From Clostridia bacterium (lineage in GTDB: Bacteria; Bacillota; Clostridia; Oscillospirales; Acutalibacteraceae), in the NCBI GenBank assembly GCA_017537365.1, contig JAFYKZ010000026.1:248001-312000 (forward strand): a stretch of 64,000 nt of DNA, written 5' to 3'. Under the pieces are notes generated by a model, which saw only the letters and a program-made list of their open reading frames with translations, did not search any database and was not told the DNA's origin. The position numbers and the translations under genes were made by a program. Within the stretch, counting starts at the first letter, position 1. Each line of letters opens with the position of its first letter. This document shows, piece after piece, positions 54,476 to 63,486 of the stretch.

Positions 54476-56210
54476 TCTCCTCGCCTCCGTTTCTCTGTTG
54501 TTCATAAACATCGCGGTATATTTCACTGCTTGAAAGAAGTTCTTTATGGCTACCCATAGCAGAAATTTTACCGTTATCCATAACAATAATCAAATCAGAA
54601 TCCTCAACCGAAGCAATACGCTGAGCAATTATAATTTTTGTAGTTTCAGGAATAAACTCTTTAAAACCCTTTCTTATAAAAGCATCCGTTTTGGTATCAA
54701 CCGCGCTTGTTGAGTCGTCCAAAATAAGAATTTTAGGATTTTTAAGAAGGGCTCTTGCAATACAAAGTCTCTGCTTTTGACCGCCCGACACATTAGTACC
54801 GCCCTGCTCTATATAGGTGTCATAACCGTCAGGAAATGTTTCAATAAATTCATCTGCCTGAGAAAGCTTACATACATATTTAATCTCCTCGTCGGTTGCA
54901 TTTTCATTACCCCAACGAAGATTTTCTTTTATTGTTCCCGAGAACAACTGATTCTTTTGAAGCACCATTGCAACACTGTTGCGAAGTGATTCAATATCAT
55001 ACTCCCTAACATCAACACCGCCAACTAAGACTGCACCCTCAGTAACATCATAAAGACGAGGAATTAATTGAACAAGTGAGGATTTACTTGAACCGGTTCC
55101 ACCGATAACACCAACTGTCATTCCCGACTCTATATCCAAATTAACATTTTCAAGAGCGTTTCTCTTAGCTTTTTTGGAATACTTAAAACTTACATTCTGG
55201 AATATTATCGAACCATCTTTAACCTCGGTTACAGGATTTTCAGGGTTTTTAAGCGAAGGTTGTTCTTCAAGCACCTCGCAAATACGCTTCATTGATTCAA
55301 CCGATATGGTTATCATAACATAAATCATAGAAAGCATCATAAGGGACATAAGTATTTGCATACCATAGGTGAGCATCGCTGAAATCTGACCAACATCAAC
55401 CTTTGTTCCTCCACTTGTTATAACAAGAAAAGCACCTAAAAACAAAATTCCCACGGTATTAAAATACATACAAAACTGCATAATCGGAGTATTAAGCGCT
55501 ACTATGCGCTCAGCCTTTGTAAAATCACGGCATATATCATCAGATGCAGCGCTAAACTTTTGTTTTTCAAATTCCTCGCGAGAAAATCCCTTAACTACGC
55601 GCATACCTCTGACATTTTCTTCAATAGACTCATTTAATTTATCATATTTTTTAAACACTCTTCTGAAAGCCGGCATAGCCTTTCTTGCTATCATAAAAAG
55701 ACCGAAAATAAGCACAGGAACTACAACAACAAAGGTTGTAGCCAATGCACCACCCATTGTATAAGCCATAATGATTGAAAATACAAACATCATAGGGCTT
55801 CTAATAGCGGTACGAATAACCATCATATAAGACATCTGAACATTAGTAACATCAGTGGTAAGACGGGTTACAAGAGAGGTTGAAGAAAATCTATCTATAT
55901 TAGAAAAGGAATACTTTTGAATCCTTTCATACATATCGCCTCTTAAATTCTTTGCGAAGCCTGCTGATGCCTTAGCGCAAGTAATTGCCGCAATACCACC
56001 GCAACAAAGCGATATAAGCGCTAAACCAACAAGCCAAAGACCTGTACTTAGAACCGACTCAATAGGTGCCTGATATTTAATATCATTTACAAGATTAGCG
56101 GTTATAAAAGGTATTATAACCTCAATAATAACCTCACCCATAATAAATATTATCGTCAAAATAGAGGGCAATTTATATTCTCTTATTGATTTCATTAATG
56201 TTTTAATCAT
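54468..56210 (-). CDS. ABC transporter, fused permease/ATPase (exporter half 1)
   Basis: 580 residues: six TM segments then ATPase. Walker A GGTGSSKSS departs from the canonical GxxGxGKS (Ser in place of Gly before Lys), signature VSGGQKQRLCIARAL, and Walker B ILDDSTSAVD has Asp in place of the catalytic Glu. This is the usual asymmetric half of heterodimeric exporters, one degenerate and one canonical site. Overlaps marR by 8 bases. Confidence 0.92.
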   Translation of the reverse strand: MIKTLMKSIREYKLPSILTIIFIMGEVIIEVIIPFITANLVNDIKYQAPIESVLSTGLWLVGLALISLCCGGIAAITCAKASAGFAKNLRGDMYERIQKYSFSNIDRFSSTSLVTRLTTDVTNVQMSYMMVIRTAIRSPMMFVFSIIMAYTMGGALATTFVVVVPVLIFGLFMIARKAMPAFRRVFKKYDKLNESIEENVRGMRVVKGFSREEFEKQKFSAASDDICRDFTKAERIVALNTPIMQFCMYFNTVGILFLGAFLVITSGGTKVDVGQISAMLTYGMQILMSLMMLSMIYVMITISVESMKRICEVLEEQPSLKNPENPVTEVKDGSIIFQNVSFKYSKKAKRNALENVNLDIESGMTVGVIGGTGSSKSSLVQLIPRLYDVTEGAVLVGGVDVREYDIESLRNSVAMVLQKNQLFSGTIKENLRWGNENATDEEIKYVCKLSQADEFIETFPDGYDTYIEQGGTNVSGGQKQRLCIARALLKNPKILILDDSTSAVDTKTDAFIRKGFKEFIPETTKIIIAQRIASVEDSDLIIVMDNGKISAMGSHKELLSSSEIYRDVYEQQRNGGEENE

Positions 56211-56649
56211 TTTCTTCCTCCATATTTGCTGTTATAATCTGCAAAATATTTAAAAACTGTTTAACCTCTGTTTCGGTTAATCCTTTTCTTAAAATCTTCT
56301 CTCGTCTTTCAATATCCTCTAAAATGCGTTTATGCTGCTCGATTGCTTTATCGGTTAAAACAATCTTTTTAAGCCTTGCATCAGATTCAACGCTTACTCT
56401 TTCGATAAAACCGTTTTGTTCCATTGATTTGAGCATTTTCGAGGCGGTTGAGCGTCTTATAGAAAATTTTTGCTCAAAATCGCGCTGAAAAATATCTCTA
56501 TCGCGGTTTTCATAAAAGTAATTCAAAGCCCATCCGTTTATACTTTTAGCGCTATCAATTTGCATTTTCAATTTGCTTTTTTCAATATCGCGTTTTATGG
56601 CATTACTGAGTCTTCTGACAGCAAAACCTATATCATTTTTCCTTTGCAT
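56203..56649 (-). CDS. MarR-family transcriptional regulator
   Basis: 148 residues. Winged helix with FEQKFSIRRSTASKMLKSMEQNGFIERVSVESDARLK-type recognition helix and wing (about 60-95). The open frame runs 24 codons upstream but covers the promoter and operator; the ATG at 56647-56649 with AGGTG upstream is used. Head of the exporter operon and most likely its repressor. Confidence 0.9.
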   Translation of the reverse strand: MQRKNDIGFAVRRLSNAIKRDIEKSKLKMQIDSAKSINGWALNYFYENRDRDIFQRDFEQKFSIRRSTASKMLKSMEQNGFIERVSVESDARLKKIVLTDKAIEQHKRILEDIERREKILRKGLTETEVKQFLNILQIITANMEEEND

Positions 56650-56677
56650 ACAACACCTGCTTTTGAAAAAATTAAAT

Positions 56678-56721
56678 GTTAGCCTGCTAACTATTATAGT
56701 ATCGTTATATATCAATGTCAA
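56678..56721 (-). promoter_or_regulatory. Promoter and palindromic operator of the MarR-exporter operon
   Basis: Minus strand: TTGACA (56716-56721), 17-base spacer, TATAAT (56693-56698), both consensus. The perfect dyad GTTAGC-CT-GCTAAC (56678-56691) begins 1 base after the -10 and covers the start of transcription, as expected for autorepression. Confidence 0.85.
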
Positions 56722-56771
56722 GCGATTAAAAATGAAAAAAATATGAATTTTTAAGTTTCATATAATCAAAC

Positions 56772-56800
56772 AAAAACTCGCAGAAAAACTGCGAGTTTTT
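56772..56800 (-). terminator. Terminator after pckG
   Basis: AAAAACTCGCAG and CTGCGAGTTTTT with a 5-base loop; A/T runs on both sides, positioned 21 bases past the pckG stop. Confidence 0.85.
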
Positions 56801-56821
56801 GAGATATTTTAAATATTAAAA

Positions 56822-58612
56822 TTACATTTTAGCAAGATTTGCTTTGAGGTTAGCTAACTGCTCTTTGAGAGCTTCGGGAAGTCTGTCGCCAAACTTCTTG
56901 TAATGCTCTTCAATTTCCTCAGCTTCGCGAGTCCAAACATCTTTATCAACAGCTAAAATACCCTTTAAGGTATCAATATCCATATCTAAATCAGTAAGGT
57001 CGATATCCTCAGGCTTCGGAACATAACCGATAGCAGTTTCAGTAGCATCTGCATTGCCTTCGCAACGGTCAATAATCCAGTTAAGAACTCTCATATTATC
57101 GCCGAAGCCTGGCCATAAGAAGTTACCTTCATCATCAGTTCTGAACCAGTTAACATTGAAAATCTTAGGAGCCTTATCGCCTAACTTCTCGCCCATCTCT
57201 AACCAATGCTTGAAGTAATCTCCCATGTGGTAGCCACAGAAAGGAAGCATAGCCATCGGGTCGCGACGAACAACACCAACTGCACCTGCGGCAGCAGCAG
57301 TAGTCTCAGAAGCCATTGCAGAGCCTACGAATACACCGTTAACCCAATCCTTTGATTGATATACAAGCGGAGCGCACTTAGCACGACGGCCGCCGAATAC
57401 GATAGCAGAAATCGGAACGCCTGCACCCTTATTGAACTCATCAGAAATGCAAGGGCAATTTTCAGCCGGAGCAGTGAAACGAGAGTTGGGATGAGCTGCA
57501 TAGGTTGACTTATCAGCCTTAACGAACATTGAAGGATTCCAAGGATTACCCTTCCATTCAAGAGCGTTCTCAGGAGGATTCTTATCGAGACCTTCCCACC
57601 AAACAGTATTTGTATCAAGATTTAAAGCAACATTGGTGAAAATAGTATCTTTCTTGGTACTCTCCAAAGCATTGAAGTTAGAATGCTCGTTAGTTCCTGG
57701 AGCAACACCGAAGAAACCGTTTTCAGGGTTGATAGCATAAAGTCTGCCATCAGGACCTATCTTCATCCAAGCGATGTCATCACCAACGGTCCAAATCTTA
57801 TAACCCTTCTTGCGCAAATACTCAGGAGGAATAAGCATAGCGAGGTTGGTCTTACCGCAAGCAGACGGGAATGCTGCTGCGATATATTTAACTTCGCCCT
57901 GAGGATTTTCAAGACCTAAGATGAGCATATGCTCAGCCATCCAGCCTTCTTTCCAACCTTGGTATGAAGCAATACGAAGAGCAAAGCACTTTTTACCTAA
58001 AAGAACATTACCGCCGTAACCTGAGTTAACAGAAATAATGGTGTTATCCTCAGGGAAATGACAGATATAACGATTCTCAGGGTCGATATCACAACGAGAG
58101 TGGAGACCTCTTACCCAGTCATCACTGTCTCCCAAAACTTCGAGAACTTTAAGGCTTACTCTAGTCATAATAAGCATATTAAGAACAACATAAACGCTAT
58201 CGGTGATTTCAATACCGATTTTAGCTAAGGGAGAGCCGATAGGTCCCATAGAATAAGGGATAACATACATTGTTCTGCCCTTATAGCTATTCTTAGCTAT
58301 TTTATAAAGCTTTTCATACATTTCATCAGGGTCGCACCAGTTATTAGTTGGACCTGCATTATCCTTAGACTTAGCACAAATAAAAGTACGGTCTTCAACA
58401 CGAGCTACATCGTTAGGGTTTGTGCGGTGCAAATAGCAACCCGGAAGCACATCCTGATTAAGCTTTGTAAGCTCGCCGAGCTCAACTGCTAATTCGCGAA
58501 GCTCCTCGCGTTGTTCGTCGCTTCCATCAATCCAAACTACTTGGTCAGGACAAAGAAGCTCTTTCATTTCTTCTAGCCATTTGTTGACTGTTACATTAGA
58601 AGTCATTTTCAT
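56822..58612 (-). CDS. pckG: Phosphoenolpyruvate carboxykinase (GTP)
   Basis: 596 residues. GTP-type PEPCK: P-loop FPSACGKTNLAM, GDDIAWMK, and NPENGFFGVAPGT. Interconverts oxaloacetate and PEP with GTP/GDP; in gut anaerobes it often runs in the carboxylating direction toward succinate. Binding site AGGAGAACC directly before the ATG; a second ATG three codons in is possible. Own promoter. Confidence 0.95.
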   Translation of the reverse strand: MKMTSNVTVNKWLEEMKELLCPDQVVWIDGSDEQREELRELAVELGELTKLNQDVLPGCYLHRTNPNDVARVEDRTFICAKSKDNAGPTNNWCDPDEMYEKLYKIAKNSYKGRTMYVIPYSMGPIGSPLAKIGIEITDSVYVVLNMLIMTRVSLKVLEVLGDSDDWVRGLHSRCDIDPENRYICHFPEDNTIISVNSGYGGNVLLGKKCFALRIASYQGWKEGWMAEHMLILGLENPQGEVKYIAAAFPSACGKTNLAMLIPPEYLRKKGYKIWTVGDDIAWMKIGPDGRLYAINPENGFFGVAPGTNEHSNFNALESTKKDTIFTNVALNLDTNTVWWEGLDKNPPENALEWKGNPWNPSMFVKADKSTYAAHPNSRFTAPAENCPCISDEFNKGAGVPISAIVFGGRRAKCAPLVYQSKDWVNGVFVGSAMASETTAAAAGAVGVVRRDPMAMLPFCGYHMGDYFKHWLEMGEKLGDKAPKIFNVNWFRTDDEGNFLWPGFGDNMRVLNWIIDRCEGNADATETAIGYVPKPEDIDLTDLDMDIDTLKGILAVDKDVWTREAEEIEEHYKKFGDRLPEALKEQLANLKANLAKM

Positions 58613-58650
58613 GGTTCTCCTTTTTTGAATTTGAAATTTTTTCCTTATAT

Positions 58651-58679
58651 AGTATATCGTATTTACAAAGAAAATGCAA
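58651..58679 (-). promoter_or_regulatory. Promoter of pckG
   Basis: Minus strand TTGCAT (58674-58679), 17-base spacer, TATACT (58651-58656), about 40 bases before the start codon. Confidence 0.75.
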
Positions 58680-58789
58680 TAAAATATTTAATTTTTAACA
58701 TATTATTTAAAATTTTATTATTTCTTTAACAGTTTTAAGTTTAAAATCTATAATTTCAGTTAATAATTATTTCTAAAAGAGGTGATTTT

Positions 58790-60406
58790 ATGAATGAAAA
58801 CGGAATTTTCTGGAAAATATTTGCCCGTCGCTCAGGAATAAGTTTTTTTATTATTATATTGCTTTTTTTGAGTTGTATTCTACGAATAGCATCGATCTCA
58901 ACATTAAATTATTCTGCTGCTCTGGCAAATACCAATAAGCTTAAAATAACCGTATCGAAATGCCGAGGAAGTATATACGACTGCAATATGGTGCCTATCA
59001 CCAACAACACCAAAAAATATATTGCAGTAGTTCCGCCTGATAAAACCGCTTTAACCGCTTTAAGCAAAGTTTTAAACGAAAATGAACTAGCCGAGCTTGA
59101 AATAAGACTAACCGATAAAAAGCCTGTTAAACTCGAATTAAGCGAAAAAATTTCCGTATCAAACATTGTTATTGCCGATGTTTATGAAACCGATAAAGAA
59201 AATCTTCCTGCCGTTCATTTAATTGGTTATACCGATAGTGATTTAAAAGGTGTTGCAGGTATTGAAAAAGCTTATGACGGTATACTTTCTTCTGAAAAAG
59301 AAATAACCGTTTATTACGATTGCAACGCAAAAGGAGAAATTTTAGAGGGCGTTAATCCCGAAGTGAATATAAATTCTTCGCTGACTGAAAATGCGGTTAA
59401 GACCACACTCGATATAAATTTGCAAATGATAGCAGAAGAAGCGGCTTTAAATATTGAACGCGGCGCAATTATTATCTGCGAAAGCGAAACAGGAAAAATC
59501 AGAGCAATGGTAAGTATGCCGCAATTTAATCCGCAAAAAACCGCCGATTATTTAAACGATTCTGCCTCTCCCCTTTTAAATCGCGCAATTAACTCTTATA
59601 ATGTGGGCTCGATTTTTAAGCCTTGCGTTGCCGCCGCCGGAATCGAAAATAAAAAAGGAGATTTTTCTTATTTTTGCGATGGCAAAACCGAAATTGAAGA
59701 CCGAATTTTTAAATGCCATAACCTTGAAGGTCATAAATTTATGAATTTAAAAACGGCAATAGCAAACTCCTGCAACACATATTTTTATAATTATGCTTTA
59801 AATATAGGCGCTGATGCCATATATAAAAAAGCATCCGTTTTAAGATTCGGTTCTTCAATTAAAATATGCGACGGGATAACCGTTTCAAAGGGAAATTTGC
59901 CAAAGGTTGATACCATTAATACATCCTCTGCACTTGCAAATTTAAGCATAGGTCAGGGCAAACTGCTGCTTTCACCTGTTACTATGTTAAACCTTTATAA
60001 CGCGATTGCGAATGAGGGCGAATATTATATTCCGTCAGTTATAGAGGGCACTTATATTAGCGGAATTTTTAACGAATATAACAAAGGATATCCCACAAAG
60101 GCTATGGAAAAAGAAACCGCCACTTTATTAACCGATTATTTAAAAGCGGTTTTAGAAGAAGGAACCGGTGAAACCGCAAAGCCGACATTAATATCGGCGG
60201 CAGGAAAAACGGCAACCGCTCAAACAGGTAAATTTGAAAACGGCATAGAAATATGCCAAGGTTGGTTTTGCGGTTTTTTCCCCGCAGAAAATCCAAAATA
60301 TACCGTTATAGTTTTTTCTGAGGATACGAACAAACAATTAAAAACAAATTCAGAAATTTTTTCTTTTATCGCAGATAAAACCGCAAATTTGAAAAAATTA
60401 AAATAA
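58790..60406 (+). CDS. Class B penicillin-binding protein (transpeptidase)
   Basis: 538 residues. One TM helix (about 17-38), a pedestal domain with RGSIYD and GVAGIEKAYDGIL, then the transpeptidase domain with active-site SIFK (VGSIFKP), SCN (ANSCNTYF) and KTA (AGKTATAQTG) where the third motif is normally KTG or KSG. No PASTA domain. Shorter than division or elongation PBPs of 650-750 residues. Could be a sporulation- or growth-specific monofunctional PBP of the PbpA/SpoVD kind. Confidence 0.88.
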   Translation: MNENGIFWKIFARRSGISFFIIILLFLSCILRIASISTLNYSAALANTNKLKITVSKCRGSIYDCNMVPITNNTKKYIAVVPPDKTALTALSKVLNENELAELEIRLTDKKPVKLELSEKISVSNIVIADVYETDKENLPAVHLIGYTDSDLKGVAGIEKAYDGILSSEKEITVYYDCNAKGEILEGVNPEVNINSSLTENAVKTTLDINLQMIAEEAALNIERGAIIICESETGKIRAMVSMPQFNPQKTADYLNDSASPLLNRAINSYNVGSIFKPCVAAAGIENKKGDFSYFCDGKTEIEDRIFKCHNLEGHKFMNLKTAIANSCNTYFYNYALNIGADAIYKKASVLRFGSSIKICDGITVSKGNLPKVDTINTSSALANLSIGQGKLLLSPVTMLNLYNAIANEGEYYIPSVIEGTYISGIFNEYNKGYPTKAMEKETATLLTDYLKAVLEEGTGETAKPTLISAAGKTATAQTGKFENGIEICQGWFCGFFPAENPKYTVIVFSEDTNKQLKTNSEIFSFIADKTANLKKLK

Positions 60407-60469
60407 TTACTAATATTTTTCTGAAAACAAGGCACATTATTAAAAGAAATATTTTTTGGAGGTACAAAA

Positions 60470-61810
60470 ATGAAAAAGCGCATATTATCGCTCGTTTTAG
60501 CACTATCTACATTGATTTTAAGCTTATCACTTGCAGGTTGCGGTGGCAAAAAGGCTTCGGAAATTTATTTTTTGAATTTTAAACCCGAATCTGCCGCAAT
60601 TTATGAGGAAATTGCAAAAAAATATGAAGAAGAAAAAGGAATCAAATTAAAGGTTGTAACCGCCGCCGCAAACAATTATGAACAAACATTAAAATCAGAA
60701 ATTGCAAAATCAGATGCGCCAACGATTTTCCAAATCAACGGACCTGTTGGCTACAAATCTTGGGACGATTATTGCCTAGACCTTAAAGACAGTAAGCTTT
60801 ATTCTTTTTTAAGTGATAAAGACATGGCTATTAAGGACGATGGCGGAGTTTTCGCTATTCCTTATGTTGTTGAGGGATATGGCATTATCTATAATGATGC
60901 AATTATGAAAAAATATTTTGCATTACCAAATAAAAAATCCAATTTAAAATCGGCTTCTGAAATCAACACTTTTTCAAAATTAAAGGAAGTTGTTGAGGAT
61001 ATGACGGCTAACAAAGATAAACTTGGTATCAAGGGCGTTTTTGCTTCAACCTCACTTGCCAGCGGTGAAGACTGGCGTTGGCAAACCCATCTTTTAAATG
61101 TTCCTTTGCATCGCGAATTTGCTGATATGAAAGATGTTGCAGACGTTGGTCTTGAAATGCTTGACGCTGATAAAATCTCTTATAAATATTCTAAGAATTT
61201 CGGCGATATATTTGACCTTTATATAAACAACTCGGTAACCGAAAAAACTCTTTTAGGCTCAAAATCGGTTGCAGATTCTATGGCAGAGTTTGCATTAGGA
61301 CAAGCCGCAATGGTTCAAAACGGAAACTGGGCTTGGTCGCAAATTTCGGGTGTTAAGGGCAATACCGTTAAAGAATCAGACATTAAAATGCTTCCTATTT
61401 ATATAGGTCTCGACGGGGAAGAAACTCAAGGACTTTGCATTGGCACCGAAAACTATTTAGCAATCAATAAAAATGTCAGCGAAGAACAACAGAAAAAATC
61501 TCTCGAATTTTTGGAATGGCTATTTTCAAGCAAAACAGGTAAAAAATATGTTACCGAAAAATTAGGTTTTATAACCCCATTTAATACCTTTTCCGAAAAT
61601 GAATTACCAAACGACCCGCTCGCAAAAGAAATTTCCCGTTATATGAATGATGAGAAAATCAAAAACATCCCTTGGTCTTTCAGTGCTTTCCCAAGTGAAG
61701 CTTTTAAAAAGGAAGTTGGAAATGCTTTGCTAGACTATGCTCAGGGCAAAAAGAAATGGGATGAAATTAAAACAATAATCACTAATAAATGGAAGAGTGA
61801 ACGAGACTAA
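60470..61810 (+). CDS. malE: Sugar ABC transporter substrate-binding lipoprotein
   Basis: 446 residues. Signal peptide with lipobox LAGC (Cys24). Family 1 extracellular binding protein: EIAKKYEEEKGIKLKVVTAA near the N-terminus, GYGIIYND, AALGQAAMVQNGNW-type block, C-terminal FPSEAFKKEVGNALLDYAQGKKKWDEI. ATG with TTGGAGG upstream. Followed by two permeases and malQ, hence a maltose/maltodextrin assignment by context, not by binding-site residues. Confidence 0.82.
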   Translation: MKKRILSLVLALSTLILSLSLAGCGGKKASEIYFLNFKPESAAIYEEIAKKYEEEKGIKLKVVTAAANNYEQTLKSEIAKSDAPTIFQINGPVGYKSWDDYCLDLKDSKLYSFLSDKDMAIKDDGGVFAIPYVVEGYGIIYNDAIMKKYFALPNKKSNLKSASEINTFSKLKEVVEDMTANKDKLGIKGVFASTSLASGEDWRWQTHLLNVPLHREFADMKDVADVGLEMLDADKISYKYSKNFGDIFDLYINNSVTEKTLLGSKSVADSMAEFALGQAAMVQNGNWAWSQISGVKGNTVKESDIKMLPIYIGLDGEETQGLCIGTENYLAINKNVSEEQQKKSLEFLEWLFSSKTGKKYVTEKLGFITPFNTFSENELPNDPLAKEISRYMNDEKIKNIPWSFSAFPSEAFKKEVGNALLDYAQGKKKWDEIKTIITNKWKSERD

Positions 61811-62655
61811 TGAAAAATCCCATTAAACGCTATTTTCCAATATTTGTTCTGCCAACACTTATAGCGTTTCTTATAGCATTTGTTATCCCATTTATATTAG
61901 GATTTTTTCTATCGTTTACTGAATTTACAACTGTAAGCAATGCTCAGTTTGTAGGTCTTTCAAACTATATTAAAATTTTCACCGAGGATTCAACCTTTTT
62001 AAATGCCTTATGGTTTACAATTAAATTCGTTGTGGTATCGGTTTTAAGTATAAATTTAATAGCATTCGCCCTCGCCTTACTTCTTACCCGCTCGTTGCCC
62101 TTAACCAAACTATTCAGAACAGTTTTCTTTATGCCCAACCTGATAGGCGGAATTGTTTTGGGTTATATCTGGCAGGTTATTATAAACGGAGTTTTATATA
62201 ACTTCGGATATTCAATAACTTCTAGTGAAGCCTTTGGTTACTGGGGTCTCATTATCCTGATGAACTGGCAAATGATAGGATATATGATGATTATTTATAT
62301 AGCAGGTATTCAAAATATACCAACCGATATTTTAGAAGCCGCAAAGGTTGACGGTGCTAACGGCAGAACCACACTTTTTAGAATTATAATCCCCTCGGTT
62401 ATGCCCTCAATAACCATCTGCTTATTCTTAACTATAACTAATGCTTTCAAGCTTTTCGACCAAAACCTCGCTTTAACAGCAGGAGCTCCGTCCGACCGAA
62501 CTCAGATGGTTGCCCTTGATATCTATAATACTTTTTATTCCAGAGTGGGATATGAGGGTATCGGTCAGGCAAAGGCGGTTATATTCTTTATTATAGTTGC
62601 TATTATTGCTTTATTGCAGTTAAGACTTACTCGCTCAAAAGAGGAGGAAGCATAA
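61810..62655 (+). CDS. malF: Sugar ABC transporter permease (MalF-like)
   Basis: 281 residues, six TM segments, CUT1 family. The EAA loop EAAKVDGANGRTTLFRIIIPSVMPS (about 178-202) contacts the ATPase. Start ATG overlaps the binding-protein stop as TAATG. The shared MsmX/MalK-type ATPase is not in the window and is probably encoded elsewhere. Confidence 0.88.
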   Translation: MKNPIKRYFPIFVLPTLIAFLIAFVIPFILGFFLSFTEFTTVSNAQFVGLSNYIKIFTEDSTFLNALWFTIKFVVVSVLSINLIAFALALLLTRSLPLTKLFRTVFFMPNLIGGIVLGYIWQVIINGVLYNFGYSITSSEAFGYWGLIILMNWQMIGYMMIIYIAGIQNIPTDILEAAKVDGANGRTTLFRIIIPSVMPSITICLFLTITNAFKLFDQNLALTAGAPSDRTQMVALDIYNTFYSRVGYEGIGQAKAVIFFIIVAIIALLQLRLTRSKEEEA

Positions 62656-63486
62656 TTGAAATCGAAAATTTTAAACGGTATATATTTTTTAATACTCCTT
62701 ATTATGTCGGCGGCATTTTTATTTCCTGTTTTTATAGTTTTAATAAACTCATTTAAACTCAAATTTTCCATTTCCCAAACACCGTTTTTGTTGCCGAATT
62801 CCGAAACCTTTGTTGGTCTTGAAAATTACACAGAGGGTATAAATAACACAGGCTTTTTCTCCGCATTTTTATGGTCTCTTTTTATAACCGTTTTTTCGGT
62901 TGCAATAATAGTTATTTTCACCTCTATGACCGCTTGGTATATAACACGAGTCCGCTCGTTTTTAAATTCGCTTCTTTACTATGCCTTGGTATTTTCAATG
63001 ATAGTTCCATTCCAGATGGTTATGTTTACAATGTCTAAAACCGCTAATGTTTTAAGACTCGATAATCCTATCGGCATTATTTTTATCTATTTAGGCTTTG
63101 GCGCCGGACTTTCGGTATTTATATTTACGGGATTTATAAAAAATGTTCCAATAACCATTGAGGAAGCGGCAACAATAGACGGCTGCAACACACTTCAAGT
63201 TTTTTGGATAGTTGTTTTCCCTGTTTTAAAACCAACCGCTATAACCGTTGCTATCCTTAATACTATGTGGATTTGGAACGACTATCTTCTTCCCTATTTG
63301 GTTATCGGAAACGATTATAAAACTATTCCGATTGCAGTGCAGTATTTAAAGGGAGGTTACGGCTCGGTTGATATGGGTGCATTGATGGCAATGCTTGTAT
63401 TATCTATTTTACCTGTTGTTATTTTTTATCTTTCAAGTCAAAAATATATAATCAAAGGAGTGGCTTCGGGTGCTGTTAAAGGGTAG
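62656..63486 (+). CDS. malG: Sugar ABC transporter permease (MalG-like)
   Basis: 276 residues, six TM segments. EAA loop EEAATIDGCNTLQVFWIVVFP; C-terminal KYIIKGVASGAVKG is typical of MalG. TTG start directly after the malF stop, with GAGGAGG upstream. Confidence 0.88.
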   Translation: MKSKILNGIYFLILLIMSAAFLFPVFIVLINSFKLKFSISQTPFLLPNSETFVGLENYTEGINNTGFFSAFLWSLFITVFSVAIIVIFTSMTAWYITRVRSFLNSLLYYALVFSMIVPFQMVMFTMSKTANVLRLDNPIGIIFIYLGFGAGLSVFIFTGFIKNVPITIEEAATIDGCNTLQVFWIVVFPVLKPTAITVAILNTMWIWNDYLLPYLVIGNDYKTIPIAVQYLKGGYGSVDMGALMAMLVLSILPVVIFYLSSQKYIIKGVASGAVKG

